From positions 20,243,299-20,307,298 of the forward strand of contig NC_068366.1 of the NCBI RefSeq assembly GCF_020536995.1: a DNA stretch of 64,000 nt, written 5' to 3'. The position numbers and the translations under genes are program-made. Position 1 is the first letter of the stretch; each line of letters opens with the position of its first letter. A model generated the notes under the pieces. That model did no database searches. It saw nothing but the letters and a program-made list of their open reading frames with translations, and was not told where the DNA came from. Source of the stretch: Dreissena polymorpha. Taxonomy: Eukaryota; Mollusca; Bivalvia; Myida; Dreissenidae. Positions 63,118-64,000 of the stretch are shown piece by piece.

Positions 63118-63830
63118 TATCCCCTGCCAAAGGCGTTATAGAATGGGCATTGTCCGTCCGTCTGTCACCAAATTTATTTTTGGCGGGGGGGGGGATATAA
63201 ATTCTTTTGGCGAAAAGTGGGATCTGCAGCCAGAGTCCTAAAAATCAGCAAGCAACTTCTCTTACATTTCTCACTTGAATTTGACAAACTTCTCAAGTGC
63301 CCTTTTCATTTGACAGACTAACCTGCCAATAAAGACCACTCAAGGGATGTGATCGTTGTGGTCTTTGTTCACAGGTGGCCTTTATTCGCAGGATAGATTG
63401 AAACTGCAAAATAGGCTAGTAGGCTTTTAAAAGGTACCTTATCTATGTACCTGCTCTATTGTTTTAATGTTTGAATACCTGTACTTATGCAGTTTAAATG
63501 TAATAAAGGATTGAAAACACAGTTTTGTTTTTATATTTATTATCCCCCGCCATAGGATATTGTTTTGGCATTGTCCGTCCGTCTTTCCCATGTCCGGAGC
63601 CATATCTTGTGCTTTGGCGGATTTCATTGAAACTTTATATGAGTATATATATGGATATATATATATATATGAGTATATATATGGATATATATATATACAT
63701 ATAAATATGGATAAGAGGATGATGATGGCATTGTACACCATCTGTTAATAACAGAGTAATGGCCCTTTGTATCATGAAAAAATGCTGTTTTGAGCGCAAA
63801 TATAACACTTTTGTGTCCAGAAGCATATTG
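63118..63830. repeat. Diverged ATCCCCYGCCAW repeat with AT microsatellite
   Basis: Two starts: TTATCCCCTGCCAAAGGCGT (63118) and TTATCCCCCGCCATAGGATA (63540), each followed by GGCATTGTCCGTCCGTCT. The second has GAGTATATATATGGATATAT repeats at 63640-63710. Frames here are microsatellite artefacts. Confidence 0.7.
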
Positions 63831-64000
63831 GCAGGGGCTATCGATTCAACGCATTTGCTTGTTATTTCTATTTCTGGATGTTAGTATTACTTATTTTAAC
63901 AATCATATACATGTATCAATAAGTATTGACATATATGTACATGTAATTATAAAAATAATATGTACATGACATAGCAAACATGTATATATGAAGCACTACT

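Noticed and set aside
1-64000. tRNA or rRNA genes
   Set aside because: I looked for A/B-box pairs with cloverleaf arms and for conserved rRNA blocks and saw none that I could support.

Overview
This window looks like nuclear DNA from a bivalve mollusc, most likely a dreissenid such as the zebra mussel. The reasons are intron-rich host genes, AT-rich introns, and many copies of a palindromic repeat built on AGTGTCGTCCCAGATTAGCC / GGCTAATCTGGGACGACACT, which I associate with Dreissena. The species call is inference; the intron-exon structure and repeat families are read directly. Nothing in it is prokaryotic.

Layout. (1) About 1-360: an edge exon of an unidentified membrane protein on the minus strand. 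(2) 6178-40018, minus strand: one large gene whose 16 coding exons I could chain by splice sites and codon phase into about 1208 residues. It has a disordered Arg/Pro/Ser-rich N-terminus with RPxSA motifs followed by armadillo/HEAT-like helical repeats. I cannot name it. Its introns are full of minisatellites, several starting exactly at splice sites, and of short interspersed repeats. (3) 40019-45000: degenerate repeats, a small hAT-like element, and two 5'-truncated LINE copies of the jockey/CR1 type. (4) 45046-61469, plus strand: PCNP (PEST-containing nuclear protein), five coding exons, confidently recognised from its conserved C-terminal half. PCNP and the armadillo-like gene are divergent. 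(5) 45271-56788, inside PCNP intron 1: an 11,518-bp DNA element with 31-bp perfect terminal inverted repeats and a 7-bp target duplication (TTTATAG). It has long subterminal tandem arrays in inverted orientation, an internal satellite, and a minus-strand gene for an Ulp1-like cysteine protease fused to a PHD finger, possibly with an SGNH-like first exon. No transposase was found in it. (6) 61470-64000: PCNP 3' UTR and further interspersed repeats.

The most notable result is the large foldback-like element in PCNP. Its right end carries a plausible alternative first exon for PCNP, so the gene has two candidate starts: the ancestral one at 45046 and one inside the element at 56637. Second is the repeated link between minisatellites and exon borders in the armadillo-like gene, including a stop codon and last ~22 residues encoded by minisatellite sequence.
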